Positions 15,494 to 26,550 of a DNA stretch of 64,000 bases are shown piece by piece; the stretch's first letter is position 1, and every line of letters begins with the position of its first letter. The position numbers and the translations under genes were made by a program. The stretch is taken from NCBI GenBank assembly GCA_013153845.1, contig JAADDS010000063.1, forward strand, positions 1-64,000, given 5' to 3'. Origin of the DNA: Methanococci archaeon. Its GTDB lineage: Archaea > AGJL01 > Methanococci > Methanococcales > Methanocaldococcaceae. The notes under the pieces are model-generated. The model worked only from the letters and a program-made list of their open reading frames with translations, was not told where the DNA came from and ran no database searches.

Positions 15494-15892
15494 ATGAAAG
15501 CAATTAGTTCAAAACCTGTTAGGGCTTTACCTGTTGGAGCAAGATGTATCTGTGCTGATAACACAGGAGCTAAAGAAGTTGAGATCATCGCAGTAAGAAA
15601 CTACAAGGGAGTTGCAAGAAGATTACCAACAGCAAGAGTTGGAGATATGGTTATAGTAACAGTTAAAAAAGGAACTCCAGAGATGAGAAAGCAAGTTCTA
15701 CCAGCAGTAGTTATTAGACAGAGAAAAGAAATCAAAAGACCTGATGGAACAAGAGTTAAGTTTGCAGATAATGCAGTTGTTATAGTAACCCCAGATGGAA
15801 ACCCAAAAGGTTCAGATATTAAAGGGCCAGTTGCAAAAGAAGCAGCTGAGAGATGGCCAGGTATTGCAAGAATAGCTAAAATCATCGTATAA
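15494..15892 (+). CDS. rpl14: Ribosomal protein uL14
   Basis: A 132-residue L14, a 50S protein at the subunit interface. Diagnostic segments: [38 protein letters not shown] and the conserved [22 protein letters not shown] follows AGGTGAAAAACA. The gene is 30 bases after S17 and in the same operon. Confidence 0.97.
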   Translation: MKAISSKPVRALPVGARCICADNTGAKEVEIIAVRNYKGVARRLPTARVGDMVIVTVKKGTPEMRKQVLPAVVIRQRKEIKRPDGTRVKFADNAVVIVTPDGNPKGSDIKGPVAKEAAERWPGIARIAKIIV

Positions 15893-15949
15893 GCTAAAAC
15901 ATTAATTTCTATAAAAATTTATTAGAAAAACGTTAAAATAGGTGAAATA

Positions 15950-16312
15950 ATGGCTTTTACTAAGTCAAAACAACCAAGAAAACAGAGAAAAGCATTATTT
16001 AACGCTCCACTACATTTGAGAAAAAAGATCATGTCAGCGATGTTATCAAAAGAGTTGAAAGAAAAGTTAGGTAAAAATGCTATCCCAGTCAGAAAGGGAG
16101 ATGTTGTTAGAATAATGAGAGGAAACTTCAAAGGTTTAGAAGGGGAAGTTGTGAAAGTTGACTTAAAAAGATACAGAATTCATGTAGAAGGTGCAAATAA
16201 TAAAAAACAAGATGGAAAAGAAGTCCCATATCCAATACACCCTTCAAATGTCATGATCATTAAATTGTATGATAAAGATGAAAAAAGATTCAAACATATC
16301 AAAAACGAGTAA
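15950..16312 (+). CDS. rpl24: Ribosomal protein uL24
   Basis: A 120-residue archaeal L24, an assembly-initiating 50S protein with a KOW motif: [20 protein letters not shown] at about residues 45-64, then [11 protein letters not shown]. The basic N-terminal arm ([21 protein letters not shown]) is typical. ATG follows AGGTGAAATA; S4e follows after nine bases. Confidence 0.96.
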   Translation: MAFTKSKQPRKQRKALFNAPLHLRKKIMSAMLSKELKEKLGKNAIPVRKGDVVRIMRGNFKGLEGEVVKVDLKRYRIHVEGANNKKQDGKEVPYPIHPSNVMIIKLYDKDEKRFKHIKNE

Positions 16313-16321
16313 GGTGAAAGG

Positions 16322-17056
16322 ATGGCAAAAAAAGGTCCAAAAAGACATCTAAAAAGATTAGCAGCTCCAGTTAGATGGGAATTACCAAGAAAAGTTCACA
16401 AATTTACAGTTAGACCTCTACCCGGAGCACACCCAATGAGTGAATCACTACCTCTTCTAATAGTTGTAAGAGATCTGTTAAAATACGCTGATAACGGAAG
16501 AGAAGCAAAGAAAATCATTAAAATGGGAAAGGTCTTTGTTGACGGAAGAGTTAGGAAAGAAGAAAAGCTTCCAGTTGGATTGATGGACGTTGTTTCTCTA
16601 CCTGAGGCAGATGAGAATTATAGAGTTTTGTTTGATAGAAAGGGAAGAGTTAAGTTAAAACCAACAGAAAATCCAGATGTAAAATTATGTAAAATCAAAA
16701 ACAAAACAGTTGTTAAAGGAGGACATATTCAACTCAATTTACACGATGGGAGAAATGTCGTTATTAAAGTTTCAGATCCTACAAAGGCAGAAGAGGATGT
16801 TTACAAAACAGGAGATACATTATTGATCTCAATCCCAGAACAAGAAATTAAGGCACATATACCATTTGAAGTGGGCAAATTAGCTTATATCACTGGAGGA
16901 AAACACGTCGGTGATTTTGCTAAAATCGTTGAGATCGAGAAAAGAGGAATATATCCAGACATAGTTACCTTAGAAAATATGGAAGGAGAGAAGTTCAAAA
17001 CAGTTAAGGACTATGTCTTCGTTGTTGGAGATGAAGAGCCAATAATCAAATTATAA
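16322..17056 (+). CDS. rps4e: Ribosomal protein eS4
   Basis: A 244-residue S4e, found only in archaea and eukaryotes. The N-terminus GPKRHLKRLAAPVRWELPRK is diagnostic. An S4-type RNA-binding region (about residues 42-105) precedes a KOW-like segment (AYITGGKHVGDFAKIVEI). Start ATG follows AAGGTGAAAGG. Located between L24 and L5 as in most archaea. Confidence 0.97.
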   Translation: MAKKGPKRHLKRLAAPVRWELPRKVHKFTVRPLPGAHPMSESLPLLIVVRDLLKYADNGREAKKIIKMGKVFVDGRVRKEEKLPVGLMDVVSLPEADENYRVLFDRKGRVKLKPTENPDVKLCKIKNKTVVKGGHIQLNLHDGRNVVIKVSDPTKAEEDVYKTGDTLLISIPEQEIKAHIPFEVGKLAYITGGKHVGDFAKIVEIEKRGIYPDIVTLENMEGEKFKTVKDYVFVVGDEEPIIKL

Positions 17057-17117
17057 CCTAAATAAAACTTAGTTATAAGTTATTATATTAAAATCATCAA
17101 ATTTATGAGGGAGAAAC

Positions 17118-17690
17118 ATGAGCTTTGAAGAAATGTGGGAGAAAAATCCAATGTTAAAGCCGAGAATTGGAAAAGTGGTTGTTAATTTCGGAGTTGGAGA
17201 AAGTGGAGATCGATTAACAAAAGGAGCTCAGGTTATTGAAGAGCTGACAGGACAAAAACCAATAAGAACAAGAGCTAAACAAACGAATCCATCCTTTGGA
17301 ATTAGAAAAAAACTACCAATAGGGTTGAAAGTTACTCTAAGAGGAAAAAAGGCAGAGGACTTTTTAAAGAAAGCATTTGAGGCATTTCAAAAAGAAGGTA
17401 AAACACTTTACGATTATTCATTTGATGATTATGGGAACTTTTCATTTGGAATCCACGAGCATATTGACTTCCCAGGACAGAAGTATGATCCTATGATCGG
17501 TATTTTTGGTATGGACGTTTGTGTTACCTTAGAAAGGCCAGGATTTAGAGTTTTCAGAAAGAAAAGATGTAGGTCAAAGATTCCAAGAAGACATCGACTA
17601 ACAAGAGAAGAGGCAATTGAATTTATAGAGAAAAACTATGGAATTAAAGTTGAAAGATTGTTATTAGAGGAAGAGGAAGAAACACAATAA
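17118..17690 (+). CDS. rpl5: Ribosomal protein uL5
   Basis: A 190-residue archaeal L5, which contacts 5S rRNA and P-site tRNA in the central protuberance. Motifs include [48 protein letters not shown] and [15 protein letters not shown]. The ATG follows GAGGGAGAAAC. The acidic C-terminus is short and normal. Confidence 0.97.
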   Translation: MSFEEMWEKNPMLKPRIGKVVVNFGVGESGDRLTKGAQVIEELTGQKPIRTRAKQTNPSFGIRKKLPIGLKVTLRGKKAEDFLKKAFEAFQKEGKTLYDYSFDDYGNFSFGIHEHIDFPGQKYDPMIGIFGMDVCVTLERPGFRVFRKKRCRSKIPRRHRLTREEAIEFIEKNYGIKVERLLLEEEEETQ

Positions 17691-17702
17691 AAAGGTGATA
17701 TG

Positions 17703-17864
17703 ATGGCAAAAAAACCATGGAAAAAGAAGTATGGATACGGAATTAGACCATGCCAAAGATGCGGGCACGTTGGGCCAGGATTAATTAGAAAATACGGATT
17801 AAATTTGTGTAGACAGTGTTTTAGAGAAATAGCTCACAAGTTAGGATTTAAAAAATTGGACTAA
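17703..17864 (+). CDS. rps14: Ribosomal protein uS14, zinc-binding type
   Basis: A 53-residue S14 of the zinc-containing type: CQRCGH at about residues 17-22 and CRQC at about 36-39 form one zinc site. It starts [17 protein letters not shown]. Two adjacent in-frame ATGs occur (17700 and 17703); the second has the better spacing from GGTGAT. It sits between L5 and S8, the usual place. Confidence 0.96.
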   Translation: MAKKPWKKKYGYGIRPCQRCGHVGPGLIRKYGLNLCRQCFREIAHKLGFKKLD

Positions 17865-17944
17865 ACACTAAAAAACTTTTATCAAAACATTAAAACACTA
17901 AAATACAAATATTAAGTATTAAAAATTCTTAATGGAGGGAAAAC

Positions 17945-18337
17945 ATGAGTTTAATGGACCCACTGGCAAACGCGTTAAACCATATCTCTAACTGTGAGAG
18001 AGTGGGTAAAAAGGTAGTTTATATAAAACCTGCCTCTAAATTAATCGGAAGAGTTTTGAAAGTGATGCAAGATAACGGCTACATAGGAGAGTTTGAATTT
18101 ATAGAAGATGGAAGAGCAGGGATTTTCAAAGTTGAATTAGTAGGAAAGATAAACAAGTGTGGAGCTATAAAACCAAGATTTCCAGTTAAAAAATTTGGTT
18201 ATGAGAAGTTTGAAAAAAGATACTTACCAGCAAGGGACTTCGGTTTACTGATCGTTTCCACAACACAGGGAGTCATGAGCCATGAAGATGCAAAAAAGAA
18301 GGGATTAGGAGGAAGATTATTGGCTTACGTATATTAA
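17945..18337 (+). CDS. rps8: Ribosomal protein uS8
   Basis: A 130-residue S8, a primary binder of the 16S central domain. It begins [22 protein letters not shown] and ends with the conserved [21 protein letters not shown] and [11 protein letters not shown]. Start follows GGAGGGAAAAC. Confidence 0.97.
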   Translation: MSLMDPLANALNHISNCERVGKKVVYIKPASKLIGRVLKVMQDNGYIGEFEFIEDGRAGIFKVELVGKINKCGAIKPRFPVKKFGYEKFEKRYLPARDFGLLIVSTTQGVMSHEDAKKKGLGGRLLAYVY

Positions 18338-18461
18338 TCTCGTTGATCTGACTTATTAGTCCTAAACTACTCTTACTTAAATCCAATAAATCAATGAAAA
18401 ATGTAAAAAATAAATGTAAACCAAAACACGGTTAGAAAACTTAAATCTTTGAGGTGAGTTT

Positions 18462-19013
18462 ATGCCAGTTGCCGCCTATATTGAGGAGAGAATAAAGATC
18501 CCCGAAAATGTTCAAATCGAAGTAAACGAGAACAATGAAGTTATAGTAAAAAGTGGTGGGAAAGAACTAAAAAGAAAATTTGAACATTCCAATGTGAAAA
18601 TTAAAAAAGAAGGGGATGAAGTAGTTATCTTCTGTGAATATCCAAGAAGAAAAGATAAGGCAATGATTGGAACGATAAGAGCACACATTAACAATATGAT
18701 AAAAGGAGTTACAGAGGGCTTTACATACAAGTTAAAGATTAGATATGCCCACTTCCCAATGAAAGTTAGTGTTAAAGGAGATGAAGTTATTATTGAGAAC
18801 TTCTTAGGAGAAAAACACCCAAGAAAAGCAAAAATAATGGAAGGAGTTAAAGTTAAAGTTAGTGGAGAAGATGTTATTGTTAGTGGGATAGACAAAGAAA
18901 AAGTAGGACAGACCGCTGCAAACATTGAACAGGCAACAAGAATCAAAGGAAGAGATCCAAGGGTCTTCCAAGACGGAATCTACATTGTAGAGAAAGCAGG
19001 AAAAGTTATCTAA
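18462..19013 (+). CDS. rpl6: Ribosomal protein uL6
   Basis: A 183-residue archaeal L6 near the factor-binding centre of the 50S subunit. Two similar domains are visible; the C-terminal one has the conserved [20 protein letters not shown] segment that contacts the sarcin-ricin region. ATG follows GAGGTGAGTTT. Confidence 0.97.
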   Translation: MPVAAYIEERIKIPENVQIEVNENNEVIVKSGGKELKRKFEHSNVKIKKEGDEVVIFCEYPRRKDKAMIGTIRAHINNMIKGVTEGFTYKLKIRYAHFPMKVSVKGDEVIIENFLGEKHPRKAKIMEGVKVKVSGEDVIVSGIDKEKVGQTAANIEQATRIKGRDPRVFQDGIYIVEKAGKVI

Positions 19014-19098
19014 AAATTTAATAAAAACAGTTTGAAATAACTATTAAAAATTAATATAAATTAAATCTCGATAATACAAATTCAGTTGAGGGAGAACC

Positions 19099-19512
19099 AT
19101 GAACAGATTGTTAAGGTTAAGGTTCAAGTTAAAGATGAAAAAACCTGACTTTATAAGACAAGAAGCCCACAGACATAAAAGATTAGGAGAAAAGTGGAGA
19201 AAACCAAAAGGAAGACACAGCAAGATGAGATTAAAGTGGAAAGAAAAACCTGCTATTGTAGAAGTTGGATACAGAAGTCCAAAGGCAGTTAGGGGCTTAC
19301 ACCCCTGTGGTTTAGAGGATGTATTAGTTTACAATGTAAAGGACTTAGAGAAATTAAATCCTGAAACACAGGGAGCAAGAATTGCTTCAACCGTTGGTAA
19401 AAGGAAAAAAATTGAAATAATTAAAAAGGCAAGAGACCTCGGAATAAAGATATTAAATATCTCACAGGAAAAACAAGAAGAGCTTTTAAACTCATTAGAA
19501 AAGGAAGAATAA
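19099..19512 (+). CDS. rpl32e: Ribosomal protein eL32
   Basis: A 137-residue L32e specific to archaea and eukaryotes: FIRQEAHRHKRLGEKWRKPK, GRHSKMRLKWKEKP and VGYRSPKAVRGLHPCG are diagnostic. The short form without a long N-terminal extension. Start ATG follows GAGGGAGAACC. Confidence 0.96.
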   Translation: MNRLLRLRFKLKMKKPDFIRQEAHRHKRLGEKWRKPKGRHSKMRLKWKEKPAIVEVGYRSPKAVRGLHPCGLEDVLVYNVKDLEKLNPETQGARIASTVGKRKKIEIIKKARDLGIKILNISQEKQEELLNSLEKEE

Positions 19513-19579
19513 TATGTGTATGTTTTAATTTGAATAAGCTTAAAATCCTTATTAGTTTTTACAATAACAAGGTGATATT

Positions 19580-20026
19580 ATGGATGTATCTGTTCAGAGG
19601 AGAATGGCATCTGAACTCCTAAAATGTGGAATCGAGAGAGTATGGATTGATCCTGAACAGTTAGATAGAGTAAAAATGGCAATGTCAAAAGATGATATAA
19701 GGGTTTTAATTAAAGAAGGAGTTATTAAGAAAAAGCAAAAAAAAGGAATTAGTAGTGCGAGAGTTAAAAAATTGAAAGAGCAAAGAAAAAAGGGTAGAAG
19801 GAGAGGACCTGGTTCAAGAAGAGGAGCTGCTGGTGCAAGAACTCCACCAAAAGAAAAATGGATGTCAACAATTAGAGCTTTAAGAAAAACATTAAAACAA
19901 TTAAGAGATGAAGGAAAGATTGATAGAACTGTTTATAGAAAACTTTACAGAATGGCAAAAGGAGGAGCATTCAGAAGCAGAGGCCACCTCTTCCTATACA
20001 TGAAAGAACACGAACTTTTAAAATAA
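19580..20026 (+). CDS. rpl19e: Ribosomal protein eL19
   Basis: A 148-residue L19e, an archaeal/eukaryotic 50S protein with long basic helices that can bridge subunits. Diagnostic: QRRMASELLKCGIERVWIDP, then the basic linker KKGRRRGPGSRRGAAGART and IRALRKTLKQLRDEGKIDRT. ATG follows AAGGTGATATT. Confidence 0.96.
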   Translation: MDVSVQRRMASELLKCGIERVWIDPEQLDRVKMAMSKDDIRVLIKEGVIKKKQKKGISSARVKKLKEQRKKGRRRGPGSRRGAAGARTPPKEKWMSTIRALRKTLKQLRDEGKIDRTVYRKLYRMAKGGAFRSRGHLFLYMKEHELLK

Positions 20027-20078
20027 ATTTTAAATAAAATGATTTAAATTATCAAAATTTCATTAAAGGTGAGGAAAC

Positions 20079-20666
20079 ATGGCAAAAGGTCCAATATATA
20101 GGGTCAAATTTAGAAGAAGAAGAGAAGCAAAAACTGATTATAGAAGAAGATTAAGATTACTCCTATCAAAAAAACCAAGATTAGTGGCAAGAAAATCATT
20201 AAATCACTGTATAGCTCAAATTGTATTGTATGATGAAAAAGGAGATAAAACTGTTGTCTCCGCTCATTCAAGAGAACTTATAAAACTCGGATACAAAGGA
20301 CACACTGGAAACTTACCTTCTGCTTATCTAACCGGATACTTACTTGGAAAAAAGGCATTAGCAAATGGATACACTGAGGCAGTTTTAGATATTGGATTAC
20401 ATAGGGCTACGAAAGGAAATGCAATCTTTGCAATATTAAAAGGAGCCATAGATGCAGGATTAGAAATTCCTCATGGAGATGAATCCCTACCACCAGAAGA
20501 TAGGATAAGAGGAGAACACATAAAGGCATATGCTGAACTCCTAAAAGAAGAAGACGAAGAAAGATACAAAAAACAATTTTCAAAGTATTTAGAAAAAGGA
20601 TTAGAGCCAGAAAAATTGCCAGAACACTTCGATGAAATAAAGGCAAAAATTGATAGTATGTTTTAA
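20079..20666 (+). CDS. rpl18: Ribosomal protein uL18
   Basis: A 195-residue archaeal L18 that binds 5S rRNA. Segments [52 protein letters not shown] and [20 protein letters not shown] identify the archaeal/eukaryotic L5e/L18 form. ATG follows AGGTGAGGAAAC. S5 starts nine bases later. Confidence 0.97.
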   Translation: MAKGPIYRVKFRRRREAKTDYRRRLRLLLSKKPRLVARKSLNHCIAQIVLYDEKGDKTVVSAHSRELIKLGYKGHTGNLPSAYLTGYLLGKKALANGYTEAVLDIGLHRATKGNAIFAILKGAIDAGLEIPHGDESLPPEDRIRGEHIKAYAELLKEEDEERYKKQFSKYLEKGLEPEKLPEHFDEIKAKIDSMF

Positions 20667-20675
20667 GGTGAGACA

Positions 20676-21329
20676 ATGAGATTCAACATAGAAGAGTGGG
20701 AACCAAAAACCACCATTGGAAGAATGGTTAAAGAAGGTCAAATAACAGATATTGACTATATATTAGATAACAACTTACCAATATTAGAACCAGAAATAGT
20801 AGATGCATTATTACCCGACTTAGAAGAGAAAGTTTTAGATGTTAAATTAGTCCAAAGAATGCACAAATCAGGTAGAAGAGCAAGATTTAGAGCTACTGTT
20901 GTTGTTGGAAACAAGAACGGATACGTTGGAGTTGGAAAAGGTAAAGCGAAAGAAGTTGGACCAGCAATAAGAAAGGCAATAGCTCAGGCAAAGAAAAATA
21001 TTATTAGGGTTAAAAGAGGTTGTGGTTCTTGGGAGTGTGGTTGTGGAACACCCCACTCAATTCCATATAAGGGCTATGGAAAGTGTGGAAGTACTGCGAT
21101 AGAAATATTGCCTGCTCCGAAGGGAGTTGGTTTAGTTGCTGGAGATGTTGCGAAGGCAGTTCTTGGCTTAGCCGGAATTAAAGACGTTTGGACGAAAACA
21201 TTTGGAGAGACAAGAACAACATACAACTTTGCAATGGCCACATTTGAGGCATTAAAGAGTTTGAACTTTACGAGAGTTATGGAAAAACACAAAGAGAAAT
21301 TAGGAGTTCTCGAAGGAAGAGTTTTATAA
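20676..21329 (+). CDS. rps5: Ribosomal protein uS5
   Basis: A 217-residue archaeal S5, involved in decoding accuracy and mRNA unwinding. The double-stranded RNA-binding domain has [20 protein letters not shown] at about residues 67-86, and the C-terminal domain has [18 protein letters not shown]. An internal [13 protein letters not shown] cysteine cluster is typical of the archaeal form. ATG follows AAGGTGAGACA. Confidence 0.97.
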   Translation: MRFNIEEWEPKTTIGRMVKEGQITDIDYILDNNLPILEPEIVDALLPDLEEKVLDVKLVQRMHKSGRRARFRATVVVGNKNGYVGVGKGKAKEVGPAIRKAIAQAKKNIIRVKRGCGSWECGCGTPHSIPYKGYGKCGSTAIEILPAPKGVGLVAGDVAKAVLGLAGIKDVWTKTFGETRTTYNFAMATFEALKSLNFTRVMEKHKEKLGVLEGRVL

Positions 21330-21426
21330 TTCTGCAATTAATATTTTGTTTTTTACAAAAGAGAGGATTTTACGTTGGGTGTTATTTTAACATTATATAA
21401 GGATTATAATATTTAAGGTGATCAAC

Positions 21427-21891
21427 ATGGCGTATGCTGTTGTTAGGATAAGAGGGAGAATCGGAGTAAGGAGAGATATTGCAGACACATTAAAAATGCT
21501 GAGATTAAATAAAGTAAATCATTGCGTAATTGTCCCCGAAACAGAAACATTTAAAGGAATGATACAAAAAGTTAAGGACTACGTAACCTATGGAGAAATT
21601 GATAAAGATACTCTAATCAAACTTATTTTAAAGAGAGGAAGATTACCAGGAAATAAAAGAGTAAATGAGGAATTAATAAAAGAATTAACAGGGATGAATG
21701 TTGAGGACTTAGCCGAAAAAATTATAAATGGAGAGATAAAATTAAAAGAGACACCATTAAAACCAGTGTTTAGATTGCATCCTCCAAAAAAAGGATTTGA
21801 AAGAGGAGGTATTAAAAAACCGTTTAGTATAGGAGGAGCTTTGGGATATAGAGGAGAAAAAATCAACGAATTATTAGAAAAAATGATGTAA
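21427..21891 (+). CDS. rpl30: Ribosomal protein uL30
   Basis: A 154-residue archaeal L30 (L7-like in eukaryotes). The core [30 protein letters not shown] is followed by the archaeal/eukaryotic C-terminal extension ending [19 protein letters not shown]. Start ATG 21427 follows AAGGTGATCAAC. There is about 100 bases of gap after S5. Confidence 0.96.
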   Translation: MAYAVVRIRGRIGVRRDIADTLKMLRLNKVNHCVIVPETETFKGMIQKVKDYVTYGEIDKDTLIKLILKRGRLPGNKRVNEELIKELTGMNVEDLAEKIINGEIKLKETPLKPVFRLHPPKKGFERGGIKKPFSIGGALGYRGEKINELLEKMM

Positions 21892-21906
21892 AGAAGGTGA
21901 TCAAAC

Positions 21907-22338
21907 ATGATTAGAAAGAAAAGAAAGGTAAAAAAGATTAGAGGATCAAGAACTTGCGGAGGAGGAAGTCATAAAAAAAGAAGAGGGGCTGGAAACAAAG
22001 GAGGAAGAGGAATGGCTGGTGGATTAAAACATAAATGGACATGGATTATTAAAAATTGCCCCGACTACTTTGGAAAATATGGGTTTAAAAGACATCCAAA
22101 GTTAGTAAAAGAGTTAGAAACAATAAACGTAGGGGATCTTGAAGAGATGATCCTGAAAAATCCAGAAATGTTCGAGAAAGAAGGAGACAAGTTTGTAGTC
22201 GATGTGGTAGAGTTAGGTTATGAAAAGGTCTTAGGAAAAGGTAGAATAACCATCCCTATGATTGTTAAAGCAGTTGAAGTTTCAGAAAAAGCCAGAATGA
22301 AGATCGAGGAAGTAGGTGGAGAGGTTGTTGAACTCTAA
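21907..22338 (+). CDS. rpl15: Ribosomal protein uL15
   Basis: A 143-residue L15, a late-assembling 50S protein. The glycine and basic-rich N-terminus RGSRTCGGGSHKKRRGAGNK is diagnostic, and the globular C-terminus ends EEVGGEVVEL. Start follows AAGGTGATCAAAC. It precedes secY, as in nearly all prokaryotes. Confidence 0.97.
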   Translation: MIRKKRKVKKIRGSRTCGGGSHKKRRGAGNKGGRGMAGGLKHKWTWIIKNCPDYFGKYGFKRHPKLVKELETINVGDLEEMILKNPEMFEKEGDKFVVDVVELGYEKVLGKGRITIPMIVKAVEVSEKARMKIEEVGGEVVEL

Positions 22339-22609
22339 TTTATTAATTATTCTTTTTTTATTTCTATTTTTAATTTTTGAATCTGATTTCGGAAAATTTT
22401 ATGAAAATATAGGGGAATCTATTTTATTAACTAATTTAAATATAAAGAATTTAAAGAACAATTTACACTCATATTTGTCCCACTGTTTTCCCAAATTTAC
22501 AAATTTATTGTTTCTATTTTGTGGTCTTAATTCACTAAAAATTTATACTACAAACTACTAACTTAAAAAATTATCTTGATCAAATGCCCAAACATACAAA
22601 GGTGATACC

Positions 22610-23932
22610 TTGGAAAATTTTATGAGAAAATTGATTCCAATACTGGAAAAAATTCCAGAAGTTGAATTGCCAATTAGAGAGATCCCGTTCAAGGAGCGGT
22701 TAAAATGGACAGGGATAGTCCTGATCTTATATTTTATTATGGGGTGTATTGATGTATATACAGCAGGAGCACAAATTCCTGCAATATTTGAGTTCTGGCA
22801 GACAATAACTGCATCAAGAATCGGAACACTGATAACACTCGGTATTGGGCCAATAGTCACTGCTGGAATAATAATGCAGTTATTAGTGGGATCTGGATTA
22901 ATACAGATGGATCTCTCAATCCCTGAAAACAGAGCACTGTTCCAAGGATGCCAAAAACTCCTCTCAATAATAATGTGTTTTGTAGAAGCAGTTCTATTCG
23001 TTGGAGCAGGTGCATTTGGGGCATTAACACCACTGTTAGCACTTTTAGTAGTTCTACAAATAGCATTTGGTTCCATAATATTGATTTACTTGGATGAAAT
23101 TGTTTCAAAGTATGGAATTGGTTCAGGAATTGGGTTGTTCATTGCCGCAGGTGTTTCTCAAACCATATTCGTGGGGGCTTTTGGTCCAGAAGGTTATCTA
23201 TGGAAGTTCTTAGGATCTCTAATTGAGGGAGCACCTAATATAGAGTATATTGCCCCAATAATTGGAACAATAATTGTTTTCCTAATGGTTGTGTATGCAG
23301 AGTGTATGAGAGTTGAGATTCCATTAGCTCACGGAAGGATCAAGGGGGCGGTAGGAAAATACCCTATAAAATTTGTTTACACATCAAACATCCCCGTTAT
23401 ATTGGCATCTGCATTATTTGCTAATATTCAACTTTGGGGATTAGCCCTTTATAGGGCAGGAGTTCCGATACTGGGGCACTACGAAGGTGGAAGGCCAATA
23501 GATGGGATTGCATACTACCTCTCCACGCCGTATGGGTTGTCAAGTATCGTCTCAGATCCAATACATGCGATTATTTATATGATTGCAATGATTATTACGT
23601 GTGTTGTATTTGGAATGTTCTGGGTAGAGACAACAGGATTAGATCCAAAAAGCATGGCAAAAAGAATAGGATCTTTAAATATGGCAATTAAAGGATTCAG
23701 AAAAAGTGAAAAAGCAATAGAGCATAGATTAAAAAGATACATACCTCCTTTAACTGTAATGAGCTCTGCCTTCGTTGGTTTCTTGGCAACTATTGCGAAC
23801 TTCATAGGTGCATTGGGAGGAGGAACTGGGGTTTTATTAACTGTCTCTATCGTTTATAGAATGTATGAGCAACTATTAAAAGAAAAAGTGAGTGAGTTGC
23901 ACCCAACAATAGCAAAACTATTAAATAAGTGA
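22610..23932 (+). CDS. secY: Protein translocase subunit SecY
   Basis: A 440-residue Sec61alpha/SecY, the channel for protein export and membrane insertion. About ten hydrophobic helices; the plug-region sequence AGAQIPAIFEF and lateral-gate segments such as LGIGPIVTAGIIMQLLVGSG are visible. The spacing of GGTGATACC favours the TTG at 22610 as start; an ATG at 22622 would give a protein four residues shorter, closer to the start I recall for the M. jannaschii protein. SecE and Sec61beta are not in the window. Confidence 0.97.
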   Translation: MENFMRKLIPILEKIPEVELPIREIPFKERLKWTGIVLILYFIMGCIDVYTAGAQIPAIFEFWQTITASRIGTLITLGIGPIVTAGIIMQLLVGSGLIQMDLSIPENRALFQGCQKLLSIIMCFVEAVLFVGAGAFGALTPLLALLVVLQIAFGSIILIYLDEIVSKYGIGSGIGLFIAAGVSQTIFVGAFGPEGYLWKFLGSLIEGAPNIEYIAPIIGTIIVFLMVVYAECMRVEIPLAHGRIKGAVGKYPIKFVYTSNIPVILASALFANIQLWGLALYRAGVPILGHYEGGRPIDGIAYYLSTPYGLSSIVSDPIHAIIYMIAMIITCVVFGMFWVETTGLDPKSMAKRIGSLNMAIKGFRKSEKAIEHRLKRYIPPLTVMSSAFVGFLATIANFIGALGGGTGVLLTVSIVYRMYEQLLKEKVSELHPTIAKLLNK

Positions 23933-24055
23933 TAAGATAAGTAAAAAGAATATAAAAATAAAAAATAGAAAAACAAAACCTGATTAAAATTGCCAAAAAA
24001 TTTATTAGATTTAAATTAATTTAAATTAAGAGAAAGATTTAAAGGTTTGAGGTGA

Positions 24056-24640
<585 letters not shown>

Positions 24641-24801
24641 AATAAATTGGAACTTACCTATATTGTGATAAATATTAATTTTTAGGAAAGAATCTTAATT
24701 TAATTTTAATAACACTTTTATATCTATAACTTTTATAATTTGTTTGACGTTTATGATTAACATTTATACAAATTTAAAAATTTTTATTTAAAGGTGAGTA
24801 G

Positions 24802-25398
24802 ATGTTTGGCTCGATCTTTGATCTATACTATAAAACGCTTGATGCAATTTTCATGCCGATCATTAAGGTTATGCATCCTGCACTGGCAATTTTGTTTATT
24901 GCGATAATTGTTTCTTTGATCATAAATCTTGCTACGAAATTACTCGTTGATCAGGAGAGAGTTGCTGAATTAAAAAGAGAAATTCAGGAATATCAAGTAA
25001 AATTCAAAAAAATGTCTAAAAATCCAGAAATGATGCAAAAACTCCAAGAAGAACAGCAAAAAATGATGCAGTTGAATGCAGAATTGATGAAAATGAGCTT
25101 AAAACCTATGATTTATACATGGGTGCCAATAATATTGATATTCATTTATTTGAGACATGTTTATGGATTTGGAGGTATCTATCAGGAGTTAAATCCCGGA
25201 TGGAATGGAGTAGTGGTGTATTTACCAACAATACTCTCAAAAATCCTGTTTATAAACTTCTGGCACTGGCTTGGATCTCTTATATATAAAGGAGGATTCA
25301 AAATTGTCTCAAACTCTGCATTGGGATGGCTTGGTTGGTATATTCTCTGTTCATTTGCGACATCAACAGTGCTTAGAAAAATTTTAGGAATAAAATAA
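24802..25398 (+). CDS. EMC3/YidC-type membrane protein insertase (DUF106)
   Basis: A 198-residue protein with an N-terminal membrane helix (about residues 28-48), a cytosolic coiled-coil rich in Gln, Glu and Lys (about 50-100, [21 protein letters not shown]), and two or three further membrane helices. This is the layout of the archaeal DUF106 family, a member of the Oxa1/YidC/EMC3/Get1 superfamily that helps insert membrane proteins. The position directly after secY and adkA matches M. jannaschii MJ0480 from memory. ATG follows AGGTGAGTAG. Confidence 0.9.
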   Translation: MFGSIFDLYYKTLDAIFMPIIKVMHPALAILFIAIIVSLIINLATKLLVDQERVAELKREIQEYQVKFKKMSKNPEMMQKLQEEQQKMMQLNAELMKMSLKPMIYTWVPIILIFIYLRHVYGFGGIYQELNPGWNGVVVYLPTILSKILFINFWHWLGSLIYKGGFKIVSNSALGWLGWYILCSFATSTVLRKILGIK

Positions 25399-25505
25399 TA
25401 TAAAATAAAAACAGAATAAAAAAGAATGATTTATAATCATTTGGATGTAAATTAGTGATATTTTAATTTTTATTTTATTATTAGTTTGTTTTATTGATAA
25501 TCTTT

Positions 25506-26111
25506 TTAAGATGTATTTTTTTCATTGTTATTTTCGTTTTCTTTTTCATTCTTTCCGTTGTTATCTTTATGCTTCTCCTCTACTTTTAAAAATTTATTTT
25601 TTTTCTTTTTTTCTAATTTTTCCTTGTCTAATTGGAACTCTTCCCCTATTTTTATAACATAGTCGGCAATATTTTGTAGAGCGGTTGAAAATCCCGGCTC
25701 AGCCCCAATAACTATAACCTTCTTTCCCCTCTCTTTTGCTTTTCTTATTGCAGGTAGAAAATCAGCATCTCTCGTTACGTAGGCAATGGTATCAATATTG
25801 GGGTTAAAAACCAACTCTGTTGCATCGACAGCCATCTCAACATCCACATCTCCAGCAGATATTTTCGGCTCAAAACCTTGATTAATCACGGCCTCAATCA
25901 ACTTGTCTGAGGCATACTGATTTAAATAAACTCTTCCAATTACAATATCCCCAAATTCATTTAACACTTCTCTTATTTTATCTAAATCAATATTAAACTC
26001 TTTTCTTAACATATTTGGCCCATCTATTAACAGTGCAATTCTATGTTCCCCCTTTCTCCTAACCGCCTTTTCATAAATCTTACTCGTCAAATTCTCCAAT
26101 TTTTTCCACAT
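25506..26111 (-). CDS. NYN-domain (PIN-like) putative ribonuclease, LabA-type
   Basis: A 201-residue protein whose first 150 residues form a NYN/LabA domain: [11 protein letters not shown] with the first catalytic aspartate, [15 protein letters not shown], and [25 protein letters not shown] with the last acidic cluster. Such domains are single-strand RNases. The C-terminal about 45 residues are a charged low-complexity tail ([14 protein letters not shown]). Start ATG 26111 follows GGTGAAATT; an upstream in-frame stretch lacks a ribosome binding site. The target RNA is unknown. Confidence 0.85.
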   Translation of the reverse strand: MWKKLENLTSKIYEKAVRRKGEHRIALLIDGPNMLRKEFNIDLDKIREVLNEFGDIVIGRVYLNQYASDKLIEAVINQGFEPKISAGDVDVEMAVDATELVFNPNIDTIAYVTRDADFLPAIRKAKERGKKVIVIGAEPGFSTALQNIADYVIKIGEEFQLDKEKLEKKKKNKFLKVEEKHKDNNGKNEKENENNNEKNTS

Positions 26112-26253
26112 AATTTCACCAAACACTATTAATGAAAAATAATTAACAAACACTATTTTTGAAACAGAATATATTTATAATAGCAGAGCGTAGTAATTTA
26201 ATAGTTTGGTTTTGATAGTATAAAATATATGCCCTACTGTGAGAGGTGATCTT

Positions 26254-26550
26254 ATGCACTCTTGTCCATACTGCGGAAAGGATTGTATAAACGAAGAAGC
26301 AGTGAATATGTATCTAAGAATGGTAAAGAAATTTTTTAAATATCAAAATAAAGACAGTGAGATTACCTTTGAAAGATACCCTACTGTTGGGGAAGTTGGA
26401 GAGTGTAAAGAAACTGGAGGGAGGATATATCTCTGCCCTTACTGTGAAAAACCATTTAAAGCATACTATAAAAGTGAGGAGGTAGTTATTAACTGCCCTC
26501 ACTGTGGTAAGATACTGGCTCTTCCTGCAACAAATAGAACATTCTGTTAA
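26254..26550 (+). CDS. Zinc-ribbon protein, uncharacterised
   Basis: A 98-residue protein with three cysteine pairs: CPYCGKDC at residues 4-11, CPYCEKPF in the middle and CPHCGKIL near the end, plus a final cysteine. These form at least one zinc ribbon. The linker (MYLRMVKKFFKYQNKDSEI) is helical and basic. ATG 26254 follows GAGAGGTGATCTT. It ends four bases inside the end of dph2 on the other strand. No function is recognised; nucleic acid binding is possible. Confidence 0.75.
   Translation: MHSCPYCGKDCINEEAVNMYLRMVKKFFKYQNKDSEITFERYPTVGEVGECKETGGRIYLCPYCEKPFKAYYKSEEVVINCPHCGKILALPATNRTFC

Noticed and set aside
22316-22561. 81-codon frame with a hydrophobic start overlapping the end of L15
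   Set aside because: It begins with GTG inside L15 codons, has low-complexity Leu/Phe/Asn content and no spaced ribosome binding site. Kept out, though a small membrane protein is not fully excluded.
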